Assembly: GCF_001698125.1 (NCBI RefSeq)
Contig: NZ_CP013855.1
Location: 248,001-312,000, forward strand
Direction of reading: 5' to 3'
Length of the DNA: 64,000 bases
Source: Pseudonocardia sp. HH130630-07
GTDB lineage: Bacteria > Actinomycetota > Actinomycetes > Mycobacteriales > Pseudonocardiaceae
Shown in pieces: positions 27,111 to 36,295 of this stretch (the stretch's first letter is position 1; each line of letters starts with the position of its first letter). The notes beneath the pieces were generated by a model. That model ran no database searches. It saw nothing but the letters and a program-made list of their open reading frames with translations, and was not told where the DNA came from. Made by a program: the position numbers and the translations under genes.

Positions 27111-28858
27111 TCAGACCCGAATCCGCGAGTTGCGCTGGTGGCCGGACTGGGGAGATGGCGATAGGTGCCCGCTGACCTGCGATGATCGTGTTTGCGACGA
27201 CACGACATTGCGGGTTGAGAGGACACCTATCAGGTGCGAACAGTACGCAAGCGACGCCCGCGGTGTGCGCGGGTGCGTCTCGGCGCGCCGGACGCGGCGC
27301 TGACCAGGTTCTCCGGGCTGGCCGCGGTGACCGAGCTGATCGACCGGCTCGGGATCATCGACAAGCTCGACGCCGCGGTCGGGCCCATCAAGGACCGCGA
27401 CCGCGGGTGCAGCGCCGGGCAGATGCTGGTCGGCATGTCGGCGGCGCAGCTGTGCGGGGAGGACTTCCTGGTCGGGCTGGACCGGCACCGCGCCGACACC
27501 GCCGGGCAGGCACTCACGCCGGTGCCGGGGTTGGCGTCCACGACCGCCGCCGGGCTCGCGCGCAAGTTCATCGAGGGGCAGTGGGCGGCGGTGGAGACCG
27601 GGCTCGGTGACGTGCACACCACCGCGCTGGACCTGCTCGCCCAGGTCGACCCGGACCGGGCCGAGCAGCTGACGGCGGACGTGACGATCGATCTGGACAC
27701 CACCGATGTCGAGGTTTACGGCCGGCTCAAGCAGGGCGTGGCGTTCAACCACCAAGGCCAGCGGGTCGCCCGCCCGCACGTCGCGACCTGGGCCGACACC
27801 GCGGTGGTGCTGGCCGCTGACCTCGGTTCGGGCCGGGATGACCCCCGCGCCACCAGCGCCGAGCTGTTCCACCGGGCGCTGGCCGCGCTCCCCGCGCAGG
27901 CGCGGGCGGGGCGAGTCCGCGTGCGTGCGGACGCGGGCTACTTCGCCGGGCAGCTCGCCCGCGCAGCCCTGTTCGTCGGCGTGGAGTTCGCCATCGGCGC
28001 CCGACGCATCGCGCCGCTGTGGCGCATCCTCGACGGCGTCGCGGCCGACGGGTGGACCGACGCGATCGACATGACCGGCGCGCAGGTCGCGGTGGCCGAC
28101 TATTGCCCGAACTGGTGGCCCGCAGCGACCCAGCTGCTGATCCGTCGGGTCCGGCTCGACCTGGACCACGGCCAGGTCTCCGGTGACCCGCGAGCGCGGC
28201 GCCGACGCACCCTGCACCCCGCCCAGCGGGCGCTCCCGCTCGACGACCTCGCTACGGTGGCCAAGGTCGACGGGGTGTTCGCCTACTCGTTCATCGTGAC
28301 CAACCTCGACGTCTCCACACCTGCCGCAGCCGCGCAGGCCGAGTACTGGTACCGCCACCGCACGAAGGTGGAGAACCTGTTCCGCGACACCAAGCACGGC
28401 GCCGCGCTGCGCCACCTCCCCTCCGGACACCTCGCGGTGAACCGAGCCTGGATGTGGGGCGCACTCCTGGCCGCCACCACCAGCGGGTGGCTGCACCACC
28501 TCACCGCCCGCACCCGCGACGGGCGCCTGGTCGGGCACGGCGTCCGCGGCGGCCAGGCCATGATCGCCACCCTGCGCCGGCGGCTGATCACCATCCCCGC
28601 CCGCCTCGTGCGCCACGCCCGCGGCCTCACCCTGCGCCTACCACCCGGCGAGCACCTACTCGCCGAGGTCCTCGCCCGCGTCCGCGCCCTGCCCGCTCCG
28701 TCCTGACCCGGCCGCACCGGCCCCGACCAGCACAGGAACCCGCCACCCGAGGCGACACTCGGGCCGCCCGCTTGCCCACCACCCAACTCCCGACCCAAGC
28801 AACATCAACTTTGGCCGACCAAGATCAGCTCATAACCTACTCGCGGATTCGGGTCAGA
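27111..28858 (+). mobile_element. IS1380 element A, nested
   Basis: Ends TCAGACCCGAATCCGCGAGT (27111) and, read inward on the right, TCTGACCCGAATCCGCGAGT (to 28858) match in 19 of 20 positions. It encodes a transposase unlike that of element B. Confidence 0.88.
27234..28706 (+). CDS. IS1380-family transposase A
   Basis: The 490-residue product starts at GTG 27234 after GAGAGGA. It has the IS1380/DDE_Tnp_1 pattern: MSAAQLCGEDFLVGLDRHRAD, VTIDLDTTDVEVYG (first Asp), VRVRADAGYFAGQLARAAL (second Asp), AEYWYRHRTKVENLFRDTKHG (Glu, YRxR-E signature) and a C-terminal GEHLLAEVLARVRALP. Full length and intact. Confidence 0.92.
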   Translation: MRTVRKRRPRCARVRLGAPDAALTRFSGLAAVTELIDRLGIIDKLDAAVGPIKDRDRGCSAGQMLVGMSAAQLCGEDFLVGLDRHRADTAGQALTPVPGLASTTAAGLARKFIEGQWAAVETGLGDVHTTALDLLAQVDPDRAEQLTADVTIDLDTTDVEVYGRLKQGVAFNHQGQRVARPHVATWADTAVVLAADLGSGRDDPRATSAELFHRALAALPAQARAGRVRVRADAGYFAGQLARAALFVGVEFAIGARRIAPLWRILDGVAADGWTDAIDMTGAQVAVADYCPNWWPAATQLLIRRVRLDLDHGQVSGDPRARRRRTLHPAQRALPLDDLATVAKVDGVFAYSFIVTNLDVSTPAAAAQAEYWYRHRTKVENLFRDTKHGAALRHLPSGHLAVNRAWMWGALLAATTSGWLHHLTARTRDGRLVGHGVRGGQAMIATLRRRLITIPARLVRHARGLTLRLPPGEHLLAEVLARVRALPAPS

Positions 28859-28937
28859 AGGCTGGAGGGTGCCACTGACCAGCAAGGATGGGGATTGCTG
28901 AGGTCCCGTATCCGCGCGAATCAGGAGCACCCTCCAG

Positions 28938-30347
28938 GTGAAGAAGGCTATCGGGTTCTACTCGTGCCCGGACATCGACACGGCCGCGACAGCGGTGGTG
29001 TCGCATGCCGGGACGAGGCTGCTGACCGAGACCATCGGCAAGGTCGGGCTCGACCACGCTCTGTCGCAGGCGTTGGAACCGTGGCGGCCGCGGTTGGCGG
29101 TGCACGACCCGGCGAAGGTCCTGCTCGATCTCGCGTTGACGCTGGCCGCCGGCGGGGACTGCCTGTCCGACATCGCGCTGTTGCGTGCGGAGCCCGCTCT
29201 GTTCGGTCCGGTGGCCTCAGACCCGACGGTCTCCCGCACGGTAGATCGCCTCGCCGCCGACTCGACCGCGGTGTTGGCGGCGATCGATGCCGCCCGCGCC
29301 ACGGCTCGGGCGAAGGTGTGGGCGCTGGCCGGTTCCGCCGCTCCCGACCACCAGACGGACGCGGCGAACCCGCTGGTCATCGACGTGGATGCCACCCTGA
29401 TCACCGCCCACTCGGACAAGCAGGGCGCCGCACCGACGTTCAAGAAGGGCTTCGGGCACCATCCGTTGTGGGCGTTCTGCGACCACGGCGCGGCCGGGAC
29501 CGGTGAGCCTCTCGCGGCGCTGCTACGCCCCGGGAACGCCGGGTCGAACACCGCCACCGACCACGTCACCGTCATCCGGGCGGCGCTGCGCCAGCTCCCC
29601 GACCACCGCCCGGGCAACCGTCCCGGCCGCAAAGTTCTGATCCGGGTCGACGGCGCAGGTGCCTCGCATGAGCTCCTCGACTGGCTGGCCGGGCAGCGTC
29701 TGTCCTATTCAGTCGGCTTCGGGCTGTCCCAGGCTCTGGTCGACCAGCTCGCCGCGCTCCCGGCCACGGACTGGCAGACCGCGCTCGATGCCGACCGCGA
29801 GCCCCGTCCCGGAGCCTGGGTCATCGAGGCGACCGGCCTGATGAACTTGACCTCCTGGCCGAAAGGGATGCGGGTGATCGTCCGCCGCGAGCGCCCGCAC
29901 CCCGGCGCGCAGCTACGGATCACCGACCCGGACGGGTTGCGCTACACCGCATTCGCCACCAACACACACCCCGGTGGAGCGGGCCGCCAACTCGCCGACC
30001 TCGAGCTACGACACCGCCGCCGGGCCCGCGCCGAGGACCGCATCCGGGCGGCGAAGGACACCGGGCTGACCAACCTGCCCTTGCACGAGCTCGACCAGAA
30101 CCGGATCTGGCAGGCCGTTGTCGCGCTCGCCTGCGAGGTCACCGCCTGGGCGCAGATGCTCGCCTACACCGACCACCCGGCGCGGCGCTGGGAACCGAAA
30201 CGACTCCGGCTGCGGCTGTTCTCCCAGCCCGCACAGCGAGCCCGGCACGCCCGCCGAACCGTCCTGCACCTGCCCGCCCACGCACCCTGGGCCAGGCTGC
30301 TCTGCGAAGGCCTCGCCCGGCTGCGCGCACTCGCCGTCCCCGGCTGA
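28938..30347 (+). CDS. IS1380-family transposase B
   Basis: The 469-residue product starts at GTG 28938 and has HDPAKVLLDLALTLAAGGDCLSDIALLRAEP, VIDVDATLITAHSDK (first Asp), KVLIRVDGAGASHELLDWL (second Asp) and a C-terminal half ending ARLLCEGLARLRALAVPG. It is intact. A 5'-truncated inverted copy lies at 18325-19365. Confidence 0.92.
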   Translation: MKKAIGFYSCPDIDTAATAVVSHAGTRLLTETIGKVGLDHALSQALEPWRPRLAVHDPAKVLLDLALTLAAGGDCLSDIALLRAEPALFGPVASDPTVSRTVDRLAADSTAVLAAIDAARATARAKVWALAGSAAPDHQTDAANPLVIDVDATLITAHSDKQGAAPTFKKGFGHHPLWAFCDHGAAGTGEPLAALLRPGNAGSNTATDHVTVIRAALRQLPDHRPGNRPGRKVLIRVDGAGASHELLDWLAGQRLSYSVGFGLSQALVDQLAALPATDWQTALDADREPRPGAWVIEATGLMNLTSWPKGMRVIVRRERPHPGAQLRITDPDGLRYTAFATNTHPGGAGRQLADLELRHRRRARAEDRIRAAKDTGLTNLPLHELDQNRIWQAVVALACEVTAWAQMLAYTDHPARRWEPKRLRLRLFSQPAQRARHARRTVLHLPAHAPWARLLCEGLARLRALAVPG

Positions 30348-30516
30348 GCCCGACCCCGCCGTCACGACGACCCAGGACCCCGACCGGACCAGTGGAAACC
30401 GGCGCCCACCCGAGCGACCTCGGCTGAACTGTCACACCCGCCAGGCAGAATCAGCGCCACCACACCGACGAGCACCGGTGTCGATCAAGCCGGGACTGCC
30501 CGACGAAAGATCCGGG

Positions 30517-31414
30517 TTAGGGTGTGTCTCCCAATGCGCGGAGCCAGGTGACGATTGCCTTCAGGACGGCGCCGCCGCGGAAGGTCAGGGCGAGCTTGTC
30601 GTAACGGGTGGCCAGCCCGCGCCACTGCTTGACGTGGCAGAACCCGCACTCGACGACGTTGCGGTTTCGGTAGTCGACCGGATCGAATGCGGGCGGTCGG
30701 CCGCCGCGTGAGCCCCGTCGTTTGCGGTGTCCCTGCTGGTCAGAGGGCTCCGGAATGACAGCGATGATCCGGCGCTCGCGCAGGTGCCGGCGGATCGCGC
30801 GTGAGGAGTAGGCCTTGTCCGCGCGCACGCGTTCGGGCCGGGTCCGGGGTCGTCCCGGGCCCGGTCGGGCGATGCTCAGGTGCGCCATCAGGTGCGGAAA
30901 CATTGGCGAGTCGCCGCCCTGGCCGGGGCCGAGGAGGACCACCAGCGGGCGGCCGTGCCCGTCAACGAGCTGGTGGATCTTCGTCGACAGCCCTCCGCGG
31001 GACCGTCCCAGCGCGTGATCTGCTGGTTCGGCGAGCAGATTCGTGTAGTTCGATCCGGCCCCCTGTGTCGCGCTTGAGGGTCGCGGCGTGCTGGTGGGCA
31101 CGGATGATCGTGGAGTCCACGCTGACCGCCCACCCGAGCACCTCGGCGGCGTCGGCCTCGACCAGAAGAGCAGCCAGGATGTGGTCCCAGGTGCCGTCGC
31201 CGCTGTAGCGGCGGTGCCGCTTCCACAACGTCTGCCACGGCCCGAACTCGGCTGGGACGTCGCGCCAGGGAAGCCCGCACCGATACCGGTAGATGATCCC
31301 CTCGAGCACCCGGCGGTCATCGCGGAACGGGCACCCGCGACGACCCTCGGAGGAGGGCAACAGCGGCGCCAGACGGGCCCACTGGACATCAGTCAGGACA
31401 GCGGTACGCGGCAC
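30517..31414 (-). CDS. IS5-family transposase in two overlapping frames
   Basis: The N-terminal frame (30962-31414) is DUF4096-like (VLTDVQWARLAPLLPSSEGRRG, YRCGLPWRDVPAEFGPWQTL) and reaches the first Asp (VDSTIIRAHQHAA). The C-terminal frame (from about 31080 to 30517) has GRSRGGLSTKIHQLVDGHGRP, the second Asp in RADKAYSSRAIRRHL and Glu in RNVVECGFCHVKQWRGLATRYDK. They overlap at a GGGGGC run (ACACAGGGGGC), a good site for -1 slippage. The stop codon is completed by the TA of the target duplication. Confidence 0.88.
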
Positions 31415-31461
31415 CGATCAAGCATCGCGCACCCCGCTCCGCCTATCTGGGAGACACGCCC
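30520..31461 (-). mobile_element. IS5 (IS427-group) element, copy 1
   Basis: The 942-bp element has ends GGGTGTGTCTCCCAA (left) and GGGCGTGTCTCCCAG (right, read inward) and TA on both sides. An almost identical copy lies at 44712-45653. A truncated relative is at 11408-12144. Confidence 0.92.
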
Positions 31462-31463
31462 TA

Positions 31464-31846
31464 GTCCTGTCAGGCCAAAAGGTCTCCAGGGTGACCCCAT
31501 CAGGGGAAGCGGCGCCAGAACATGTGTTCGGCGATCCAGTAGCCGGCAGGGAGGTCATCTACGAAGGTCTCCGGCTCCTCGGCCATCTCTTCCCACGGGT
31601 CGTCGTAGGCGTCGCAGCCGCACGCTCCAGGGCACAGGCTGTTTCGCTGAGCATGCCGGCGTTGACGAGCACCGCCGGGGCGCGGGACTCAGCAGCGCGT
31701 GTGGCGCGGTCACGCTTGACATTGCTGGGCCCACTCGGTCCGCCGCTCGGGACACGAAACGCACTCCTCGATGAGCGGCCGGCGGCGCCTGCCGCCGAGA
31801 CTCTTCCCGTTTACGGCGAGTACCAGCAATCGAGCGGATACCCAGA
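31464..31846. other. Intergenic region downstream of RepA
   Basis: No intact gene is seen. On the minus strand a frame ending at about 31512 (CDAYDDPWEEMAEEPETFVD, then a tail ending FWRRFP) looks protein-like but lacks a convincing start; its last 28 codons begin with an ATG. It may be a small plasmid protein or a remnant. Confidence 0.3.
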
Positions 31847-32803
31847 TCAGCCAGTTCCGCGGCTCGTAATGAGCAATGAGTCAACAGATTCGGGGAAGTG
31901 GGAGTTCGACGCCCGCGCCAAACTTTTCATTCCTCTGAAGGGGACGTGAGTCTGACTGGGCGAGAGCTGTACGCCTGCTGCGGTAGTCTCGACATTCGCC
32001 TCGCGGTAGACCAGAAGAACCTCACGGAGGTGCTTCGAGAAGTCGCGCCGGAACTGGGAACGCCCTTGCTTGGTGTCGGCAAGCTCGGATCCGAACTGAG
32101 CACGAAGTATTTCCCAGGAAACCGTCGACGGACGTCTGAGGTAACTCATGCGGTACGTCAGCCAGCAGTATATGTCGAGACGTAGGGCACTGCCCCTGAG
32201 AGCTCGGAGAGCTCCGAGGTCAATCGGAACGGGATGGTTGGTGACTTCATCGAAGAAGTCACCTGACAAGCGCACGACGGACGGGAACAGAGTATGAGCG
32301 TCGGGATCGTCGCTCGGTCGCGACCACAGATTATATTCACTTGCCACGTTCATCTGACCGCCCGCAACTCGATTTTCTCCTTCCCAGCGAACGGCCAGGG
32401 ACGCCTGGAACAAGCGATCGCTTTGCTTCATGAGCCGAGTGATGGTGCCGTTCTTGCCCCCGGTGGGGCTCAATCCCAGCTGTCTCATGAAGTCACTGAG
32501 GTTGCGTCCTAAAATTAGATCGCGGCTCTTGGTTCGCAACGCCTCAGTGGAGAGCCAGTTCAGCAAGAGTCTCGGCATGGCCCCGTACGGGTAGCCGGTC
32601 GATCCTGGTCGCACACTCAGAGTCAGGTCACCATTGCGTCGTTCCCAACGGGGCTTGTCCCCTGGGTCTCGGTACGGTAGGGAGGTCTGGGTGAACAGCC
32701 GGGCGAGGAATCCGATTTCTTGCTCGTCCTGATCCCACAGCTGCGCCGCTGCACGTAGGAGCCGCAGATCCCGACTGGGCGCATCCGCCATGACGCGAAG
32801 CAT
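31847..32803 (-). CDS. repA: Plasmid replication initiator, RepA (RepA_C family)
   Basis: The 318-residue product resembles 'plasmid encoded RepA' proteins: LLNWLSTEALRTKSRDLILGRNLSDFMRQLGLSPTGGKNG, then RLMKQSDRLFQASLAVRWEG, FFDEVTNHPVPIDLGALRALRGSALRLDIYCWLTYR and a C-terminal block TVSWEILRAQFGSEL. These bind iterons and open the plasmid origin. The array of iterons begins about 50 bp upstream of the start, as expected. ATG 32803 is used; ATG 32791 is possible. GC content here is lower than in neighbouring genes. Confidence 0.85.
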   Translation of the reverse strand: MLRVMADAPSRDLRLLRAAAQLWDQDEQEIGFLARLFTQTSLPYRDPGDKPRWERRNGDLTLSVRPGSTGYPYGAMPRLLLNWLSTEALRTKSRDLILGRNLSDFMRQLGLSPTGGKNGTITRLMKQSDRLFQASLAVRWEGENRVAGGQMNVASEYNLWSRPSDDPDAHTLFPSVVRLSGDFFDEVTNHPVPIDLGALRALRGSALRLDIYCWLTYRMSYLRRPSTVSWEILRAQFGSELADTKQGRSQFRRDFSKHLREVLLVYREANVETTAAGVQLSPSQTHVPFRGMKSLARASNSHFPESVDSLLITSRGTG

Positions 32804-32851
32804 GCCATGGCGCCCCGCGAAGGTGTGTGACTGGGGTCTTTGGCGTGTCGT

Positions 32852-33837
32852 CCACGCATAGATCGCCGACCGCTCCCCTGTTGCGCATAACTTGCCGACC
32901 CAAACACCACGTACCTCTGGCTTTCACGAAGCCAGGAGTCACGTGGGAGCTGGGGTGCAGGTCCGACCGAGGATCGTCGAGGGCGTGACACACGCATAAG
33001 TTGCCGACCACAGTCCGAGCTCGGAGCGCGGTGGACGTTCAAGGTGCGTAGCGCACGACATGGTCGGCAGCCACTACAGGAGATCTTTACCAACAGGAGA
33101 AACTACAGGGTTGCTGGAAATCAGGGGTCTACCAGCTGTTATTCAGGGTGTCAGTCGGCAAGATATGCGCGAAGGGTCGGCAAGTCATGCGTGTGTCAGT
33201 GTCGTCGGTCGGCAAGCCATGCGCAGCGACAACTTTTATGATACTTGCTCCCTAACGTGGCTCCTGGATCTTGAACGTACGGTCGGCGATCTATGCGTGG
33301 ACTGCGAGGCGGTGGATGTCGACCCGCCGATCACGACTCTCGACGTCGCGGCTGACGGCTGTGCCGGGCGACGCATAGCTTCAGCAGGTCGTGACGACCG
33401 TGGTCTCGAGTGACGGCACGGCGACTCGCTTGTCGGCGGCGGACGCTCCACACGCCTCACACCCAGCGTGGCCTGGGCCGGATCGGCAAGTTATGCGCCG
33501 CGCCGCGTCTTCATGGTCGGCAAGGTATGCGCGGCTTTCGCCACTTCAGTGGTCGGCAACCGGCCGAAATATGAGTTGAGCTGTTTCTAACTGTGTTGTC
33601 AACGTGCCCGTGGCTCGCTGACCGGCACCGACCTGGTCAGATGATCTCGGACTGGGCACCGTGGCAGTTCGACGAGCGAGATCCTGCTAGAGGAACGCTA
33701 TGCAGCTTGATCTGACGCGTGACGGGCTACGGTCGGCTTGTTATGCGTGGACGAGTTCCTGTCAGGCGGCAGTCACTCTCGCGAGAGTCGGCTGGTTATG
33801 CGTAGACGAACAGCGTGGGTCGGCAAGGTATGCGTGG
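32852..33837. repeat. Iteron array, probable replication origin (oriV)
   Basis: At least twelve 20-bp repeats of consensus GGTCGGCAAGNTATGCGYGG occur upstream of repA. In reverse orientation: 32852-32871, 32881-32900, 32990-33009. Forward: 33153-33172, 33175-33194, 33207-33226, 33281-33300, 33481-33500, 33515-33534, 33731-33750, 33786-33805, 33818-33837. Weaker matches are near 33062, 33370 and 33551. Between them, 33226-33265 is locally AT-rich (CAACTTTTATGATACTTG) and is a candidate melting site. The region has no gene. Confidence 0.88.
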
Positions 33838-33979
33838 ACTGTCCGCAGCCGTCGCTCCGGAGCGTGGACCGGATGGGCTTGGACATGGGCGACTGGAGAA
33901 CCTTCGTCCGCCAGCGTGTTGGGGCCCCGTCTCCGGATGCCGAGACCTGCAGCGCGACTGCCCTTGGGTGGGGTGGGTC

Positions 33980-34657
33980 CTAACGGCGCCGTCGTCGTTG
34001 CCCGTACACGGCTTCGAGCGCCACGGAGACGAGCGCGCTTCGTGACGTGGCACTCGTGTCTGTGACCAGCCAGTCGAGGACGTTGTACTCGGATTCGGTG
34101 GCGCGGAAGGAGAACGGCACGAGACGTTCAGAGGGTGAGGCTGCACGTCGGCGGGTCCGGGTGAGACGGCTTGCGAACAGGCTGTCGGCTGGCCGCTCCT
34201 GGCGGTTCTGGTCGGCGACGAGGTCGGCCAGTTGGTCCTTCGTGCGGTCCACGGCGTCAAAGACCAGTTCAGCGTTGGTCTGCCGGTCTCGCCTCCGTGC
34301 TGCCTCCAGCGCCTTACGAACCGAGGGTGACACGTAGACGATCGCCTGAGAGGTCGCCGTGGTGTCGGCTTCGTCCTTGACGTCGTCGGCGCTTACTCGG
34401 GGAGCGGGGCGTTGCTTGAGTGAGCTGGGCTCGGGCGGGATGGTCGGAGGCGGCGAGCTGTCAGCAGCCGGCTCGGACTGACGCGCCTGTTCGACCTTGA
34501 CCGGCTGGGGCTCGTGCTTCACCTCGGACTGGGGCTCGTGCGCTGTGTCTACGCGAGTCGGCTCTTCGACCGGAGCGGCTTCTGGCCGGTTTGGGCGCTT
34601 CCCTGGCTTAACCAGGCCGCGGGCCGACGGACCGAACGAGTCAGCAAGACTATTCAC
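33980..34657 (-). CDS. ParB-like partner of ParA
   Basis: The 225-residue product has a disordered, Pro/Glu-rich N-terminal 100 residues (typical of ParA-contacting tails). A helical C-terminal part follows with VYVSPSVRKALEAARRRDRQTNAELVFDAVDRTKDQLADLV and VPFSFRATESEYNVLDWLVTD. There are no ParB/Spo0J motifs; it is more like the small centromere-binding proteins of actinobacterial plasmids. Its GTG overlaps the ParA stop as GTGA, which fixes the start and implies coupling. Confidence 0.72.
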   Translation of the reverse strand: MNSLADSFGPSARGLVKPGKRPNRPEAAPVEEPTRVDTAHEPQSEVKHEPQPVKVEQARQSEPAADSSPPPTIPPEPSSLKQRPAPRVSADDVKDEADTTATSQAIVYVSPSVRKALEAARRRDRQTNAELVFDAVDRTKDQLADLVADQNRQERPADSLFASRLTRTRRRAASPSERLVPFSFRATESEYNVLDWLVTDTSATSRSALVSVALEAVYGQRRRRR

Positions 34658-35634
34658 TGGGCAACTCCTTCGGACGCCTCGCCTGCCGGCTCGGGTTCTT
34701 CTGCGTGACGAAGCACTGCCAGTACTTCGAGGGCTAGATCTCGGTAGTCCCCGGCGACAGAGGCAGCAGTTGCGGAGATCCTCGGGCCTGAGCGCTTGCC
34801 CTCGCGCAGCTCTGTCCACCACGCGGGCTGACCGGCGAGGTCCTCCTCCAGCTCGTGGGCGAGCCGGCCCAGGCGTCGGCCGTCTTGTGCAGTCTTCTCG
34901 CTGAAACGGATGAGAGCGGAGAACAGGGGTGACTGACCCCCGAACGCTTCGCTGATCTGGTTGCGCACCTCGTCGTGGATGCTGGTCGACCGCACACCCG
35001 TCCCGAACAGGACAGCCCCGAGCAGGCTCAAGCTCGGGTTGTATTGCTGCGCAACGGTGAACCGCTGAGCGACGTTGGACATGCCGTCGAGGCCCGCCCC
35101 GTCGCTACGAGTGGGGATGAGGATCCATCGTGCGGCGTAGAGACACAGGTCGACGAGGAAGGTCGCTTCCGGCGGCGAGTCGATCAGCACGAAGTCGTAG
35201 TTCGGGGCGACAGGAGCCAGGGCGTCACCGAGGGCCATGTTCACGGCGGGCCCTCGTCGGCTCATCTGTGTGACCGTCCACGCCAGGAGCTCGTCCAGCT
35301 CGATCCCGCCGGGGGCAACGTCAAGGCCGTCACGTACCCCATGTGCTGGCTTCAGACTGTCGCGTCCAGTGATCGCGTCGAACAGGTTGCGCCCGTGGTC
35401 GTCGACGTCCGAGTTTCGGTAGCCGAGATCACGTGCGACGTTGGCCTGACGGTTGAGGTCGACAAGCAAGACGGAGAACCCTGCGCCGGCAAGCTGCCCG
35501 GCGAGGTTGACCGCGATCGTAGTCTTACCCACGCCGCCTTTGTCGTTGACCAGCGCAACAGTTCGAGCTAGTGCCTCGTCTCGAGCGATACGCTTGGCAT
35601 GGTCTGGCATCGACACTCCGGCTGGGGTTGTCAC
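34654..35634 (-). CDS. parA: ParA-family partition ATPase
   Basis: The product of about 326 residues has a deviant Walker A KGGVGKTTIAVNLAGQLA, A' region LLVDLNRQANVARDLGY and Walker B FVLIDSPPEATF, with PTRSDGAGLDGM. These are ParA/MinD-type features that drive plasmid segregation on the nucleoid. GTG 35634 has AGAGAGG eight bases upstream and is preferred; ATG 35610 (MPDHAKRIARDE) is the alternative. It is first in a two-gene operon with the ParB-like gene. Confidence 0.88.
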   Translation of the reverse strand: MTTPAGVSMPDHAKRIARDEALARTVALVNDKGGVGKTTIAVNLAGQLAGAGFSVLLVDLNRQANVARDLGYRNSDVDDHGRNLFDAITGRDSLKPAHGVRDGLDVAPGGIELDELLAWTVTQMSRRGPAVNMALGDALAPVAPNYDFVLIDSPPEATFLVDLCLYAARWILIPTRSDGAGLDGMSNVAQRFTVAQQYNPSLSLLGAVLFGTGVRSTSIHDEVRNQISEAFGGQSPLFSALIRFSEKTAQDGRRLGRLAHELEEDLAGQPAWWTELREGKRSGPRISATAASVAGDYRDLALEVLAVLRHAEEPEPAGEASEGVAQ

Positions 35635-35793
35635 TACTACGACCTCTCTTCGCCACCCATGGAGACGGCAGTACGGCTCCGCTCTCTGCAGGAGTCTACC
35701 GCTCCCCTCCGACGCCACTCCAGGTGACACACCGCGTGGATCGCACCCGCTGTTTCGAAGTAACACGAGATAACGACTCTGTCGTCAGAGTAA

Positions 35794-35812
35794 TGGTTAC
35801 CTGGTGTAACCA
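35794..35812. promoter_or_regulatory. Inverted repeat upstream of parA (operator or centromere candidate)
   Basis: TGGTTAC-CTGGT-GTAACCA is a perfect 7-bp inverted repeat with a 5-bp spacer, 160 bp before the parA start. It could bind ParA or the ParB-like protein. Confidence 0.5.
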
Positions 35813-35920
35813 GTGAGCTGGTAGCGGAACGGTGCATGGAACAACATAGCGAAAAATCAAGCCTGCGACCGGCTCTGCACGACTACTGGAAGTATAGGAT
35901 GCGCGGATAAAACGGATGAC

Positions 35921-35942
35921 ACATTGCAGCGAGCTGCAATGT
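35921..35942. promoter_or_regulatory. Perfect 9-bp inverted repeat upstream of parA
   Basis: ACATTGCAG-CGAG-CTGCAATGT lies in the gene-free, relatively AT-rich stretch 35635-36295. No gene is visible in that stretch; this repeat and the one at 35794 are its only clear structures. It may be a partition site or a transcription hairpin. Confidence 0.45.
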
Positions 35943-36295
35943 TAGGTGCGTTACATGCAGGGTCAGACACGCCTTAAAGAGGCAGCTTGCACACATACTT
36001 AGAGACACTGAGCGATAGACTTGTGGAGACAAGGATCGTCGCGTGGTGACTTCTAGTTTTCCGAGCACTGCTAACCACGGTGATCAATGGCATGTCACTC
36101 GCCTTGACAGTAAGGGCTGCAACTGTAATTGCCACTGCTGTTGTCGGAGCCAGCGCAGCTGTACGAAGCCAGACACTTGCGCGGGCTAGTGCTACTACTA
36201 TCAGGCGTACTATCACTTACGAGGCATCTGAGCTGGGCTTATGTGTCACGCTGGCGGGCCAAAGCCGAGCTGCACGCTGACAGACGAGTCCCCAA

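Larger units (their letters stand above)
27070..30519 (+). mobile_element. IS1380 element B, with a second IS1380 element nested inside
   Basis: The left end TTAACCCGGGGCTTTCATCG (from 27070) matches the right end read inward (TAACCCGGATCTTTCGTCG, to 30519). Only about 40 bp of the left end precede the nested element at 27111-28858; the rest, with the transposase 28938-30347, follows. The right flank is an IS5 element inserted at the TA of the border. Confidence 0.85.

Noticed and set aside
33153-33534. Spaced repeats of the iteron region as a CRISPR array.
   Set aside because: Unit spacing is irregular, both orientations occur, no cas genes are present, and a RepA gene adjoins.
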